16,825 nt of DNA from Thioalkalivibrio sp. (GTDB lineage Bacteria > Pseudomonadota > Gammaproteobacteria > Ectothiorhodospirales > Ectothiorhodospiraceae): assembly GCA_007136145.1 (NCBI GenBank), contig SLHN01000209.1, forward strand, positions 1 through 16,825. Reading direction: 5' to 3'. A program made the position numbers and the translations under genes. A model generated the notes under the pieces. It did no database searches and had not been told where the DNA came from. It was given only the letters and a program-made list of their open reading frames with translations. This document shows positions 15,480 through 16,825 of the stretch, one piece after another (position 1 is the stretch's first letter; each line of letters begins with the position of its first letter).

Positions 15480-16373
15480 TCAGGTTTCGGGGAGAATCTC
15501 TTTGAACAAACGAGGGTCCACGAGCTTGGCGGCAACAAAACGCTGGGCGGTGTCGATGAAAGCCGGCGCGTCCGTGGCCAGTTGGCGTAGCAACCGTCGT
15601 GCCTGGTCGACACGACCCGCTTTGGCCAGCACAGTCGCGTGCAACAGAGCGAGCTCCGGCTCCTCGTGTGGGGCAGGAACCGACCCGTCAAGCATATCGA
15701 GCGCGGCTGCGACCTGGCCATCGAGCGCCAGCTCGAACGCCCGATACGCGGCGTGATAGCGCACGCTATACCGCGTCATGCGCTCCAGTTCAGCCACGGG
15801 TTCGGGATGATCGTCGACCCTGAGGTCGACGACGTTGTCGCGCCAGGGCCGACCACTGCGTTCGGCCCGCACCACCAGGAGCGCGGCCGAACGCTGACCG
15901 CGTACATCGCCGCCCAGTGATTGCGCGACTTTCAGTGCCTCGACCAAACGCAGCGCCAAACTGCCAGTGGAGTTCTCGAACGCATCGACCATACGCGTCC
16001 AAATGGCGCTATCCGCAAGCATGTTTCCAAGCGCCACGCTATGGGCACTCACGTGGTGTCCGGCCTCCGCGACGCAGGAATCGCCGGTATAGGCTGCCAG
16101 CGCGCCGCAGCAGTCGATCATCGCCACCTGGCGGCGTTCTGGCGAGGGGTCGATCGAACGCAACGCATCCAGGGCTTCAGGTGCGGTGAGGCCGCTGCGC
16201 ATCAGGTCGAGCCCCAGCTCTCCATACATCGGCTCGCCAATCGATTGTGTGGCGATGACACCTGCCCCAGACATGGCCCACGACACGCTGCTTCCCACCG
16301 CGAACGCCTGACTTTGCGTGGCCACACCCATTTCGCGGGTATGCGGATCGCGCGCGACAATTGAGTAAGTCAT
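15480..16373 (-). CDS. DUF1028 family protein (Ntn-hydrolase-like fold), function unknown
   Basis: The first ~190 residues match the DUF1028 family: MTYSIVARDP start, MGVATQSQAFAVGSSVSWA, GVIATQS, GLDLMRSGLTAPEALDAL, AYTGDSC, GNMLA, and GDVRGQRSAALLVVRA. Pfam places this family with the N-terminal nucleophile hydrolases; no reaction is established to my knowledge. The ATG at 16371-16373 is chosen over one 7 codons upstream because family members begin at this point, and Met removal would expose Thr2, a possible nucleophile (inference). The product is 297 residues with no signal peptide, so it is probably cytoplasmic. Residues ~200-297 form an Ala/Leu-rich helical tail resembling TPR helix pairs (AFELALDGQVAAALDML; HATVLAKAGRVDQARRLL). 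No Shine-Dalgarno sequence is evident. It converges on cnoX with no operon partner visible. Confidence 0.88.
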   Translation of the reverse strand: MTYSIVARDPHTREMGVATQSQAFAVGSSVSWAMSGAGVIATQSIGEPMYGELGLDLMRSGLTAPEALDALRSIDPSPERRQVAMIDCCGALAAYTGDSCVAEAGHHVSAHSVALGNMLADSAIWTRMVDAFENSTGSLALRLVEALKVAQSLGGDVRGQRSAALLVVRAERSGRPWRDNVVDLRVDDHPEPVAELERMTRYSVRYHAAYRAFELALDGQVAAALDMLDGSVPAPHEEPELALLHATVLAKAGRVDQARRLLRQLATDAPAFIDTAQRFVAAKLVDPRLFKEILPET

Positions 16374-16825
16374 GCGCAGAGCATAACCCAACACGCTGCC
16401 GAGGCTCGTCTGCGCGTCGGCAGAGTCAGTGCATCGGGGCCGGTTGGCTGCTCTTAACCCTCAACAAACTCCAATGGTCGAACCGCATTGGCTCGATCGC
16501 GGCGCCCCGACGCGCCCCTTGCGATGACCGGCCGGAACGGCTCAGGCCGCCTGTCCGCCACCCTGTGGGTAGAGAAATTAACCCGATGGGGCTACGCATC
16601 AAGAGATATCGCGGAATATTGGAACCCTGCTAGCCTCCTAAAGAGAATGTCTTGTATACCCTTCGGACCATCAGCGGGTGTCGAATGGTTACAGGCGGCA
16701 CACAGGGCCAAGGACAGTGCGTCGCCCATTCGCTGGACGGGTGTGCAACGCATCCTCAGGGTCGCTCGCACAGAAAAATCGACGACCTTCGCGTTGCAGG
16801 CGATGTCGCGGGTGTCAGCGTGACG
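16374..16825. other. Right-edge region with no assignable gene
   Basis: The 452 bases upstream of the DUF1028 gene contain only weak candidates. A 111-codon plus-strand frame (16488-16823) has no family resemblance that I recognise and no clear ribosome binding site. A second plus-strand frame opens with ATG at 16685 and is still open at the window edge (47 codons visible, ending DVAGVSVT). The region is slightly less GC-rich than its neighbours, notably around 16570-16660. No tRNA, terminator or convincing promoter is seen. A TATGCT ending 6 nt before the DUF1028 ATG is a -10-like sequence without a -35. Confidence 0.4.

Noticed and set aside
16617..16634. Sigma54-like GG-N10-GC near 16621-16634
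   Set aside because: Only the GG and GC dinucleotides match. The wider -24 and -12 elements do not, and no gene start with suitable spacing is supported downstream.
16488..16823. 111-codon plus-strand frame at the right edge as a real gene
   Set aside because: No recognisable domain, no clear ribosome binding site, and an unremarkable composition. It overlaps another open frame of equal plausibility.

Overview
The window looks like ordinary chromosomal sequence from a GC-rich gammaproteobacterium. The grounds are the gene order queG / nnr-tsaE-amidase-mutL-miaA-hfq-hflX, an arrangement typical of Gammaproteobacteria, plus tig-clpP-clpX, a ParE-type topoisomerase subunit and a MutL that carries the endonuclease motif seen in Pseudomonas-like lineages. 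A Chromatiales/Ectothiorhodospiraceae-type host would fit, but that is inference. I see no insertion sequence, prophage, CRISPR array, toxin-antitoxin pair or defence island, and no convincing undescribed multi-gene system.

Layout. From 1 to 2605 (minus strand) lies the protein quality-control set tig-clpP-clpX. tig and clpP overlap by ATGA, and clpX is cut by the left edge at its Walker B motif. A tRNA-Leu(UAG) with its own promoter and a GC hairpin sits just upstream (2687-2825). From 2862 to 11060 (minus) runs the cluster nnr > tsaE > amidase > mutL > miaA > hfq > hflX. It has an ATGA overlap (nnr/tsaE), a likely overlap (mutL/miaA) and a probable internal promoter before the amidase. hflK-hflC, which follow hflX in E. 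coli, are absent; the cluster gives way to the tRNA-tig block. queG (11083-12183, plus) diverges from nnr across only 22 bases. parE (12332-14212, minus) converges on queG, and a roughly 100-nt foldable element lies between them. cnoX/ybbN (14364-15227, plus) diverges from parE with a recognisable promoter. A DUF1028 gene (15480-16373, minus) is the only protein of unknown function that I can support. The last 450 bases hold nothing I can assign.

How the genes fit together. Trigger factor, ClpXP and CnoX handle nascent and damaged proteins. tRNA modification is represented by TsaE (t6A37), MiaA (i6A37) and QueG (queuosine 34). Hfq and HflX act on RNA and ribosomes, MutL on replication errors, ParE on chromosome decatenation, the amidase on septal peptidoglycan, and Nnr on damaged NAD(P)H.

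The points most worth checking are the structured element between queG and parE, the DUF1028 protein with a possible N-terminal Thr nucleophile and an extra helical tail, the endonuclease-type MutL, the Tat signal on the amidase at the amiB position, the CGPC active site in CnoX, and the tRNA-Leu/hairpin/tig arrangement.
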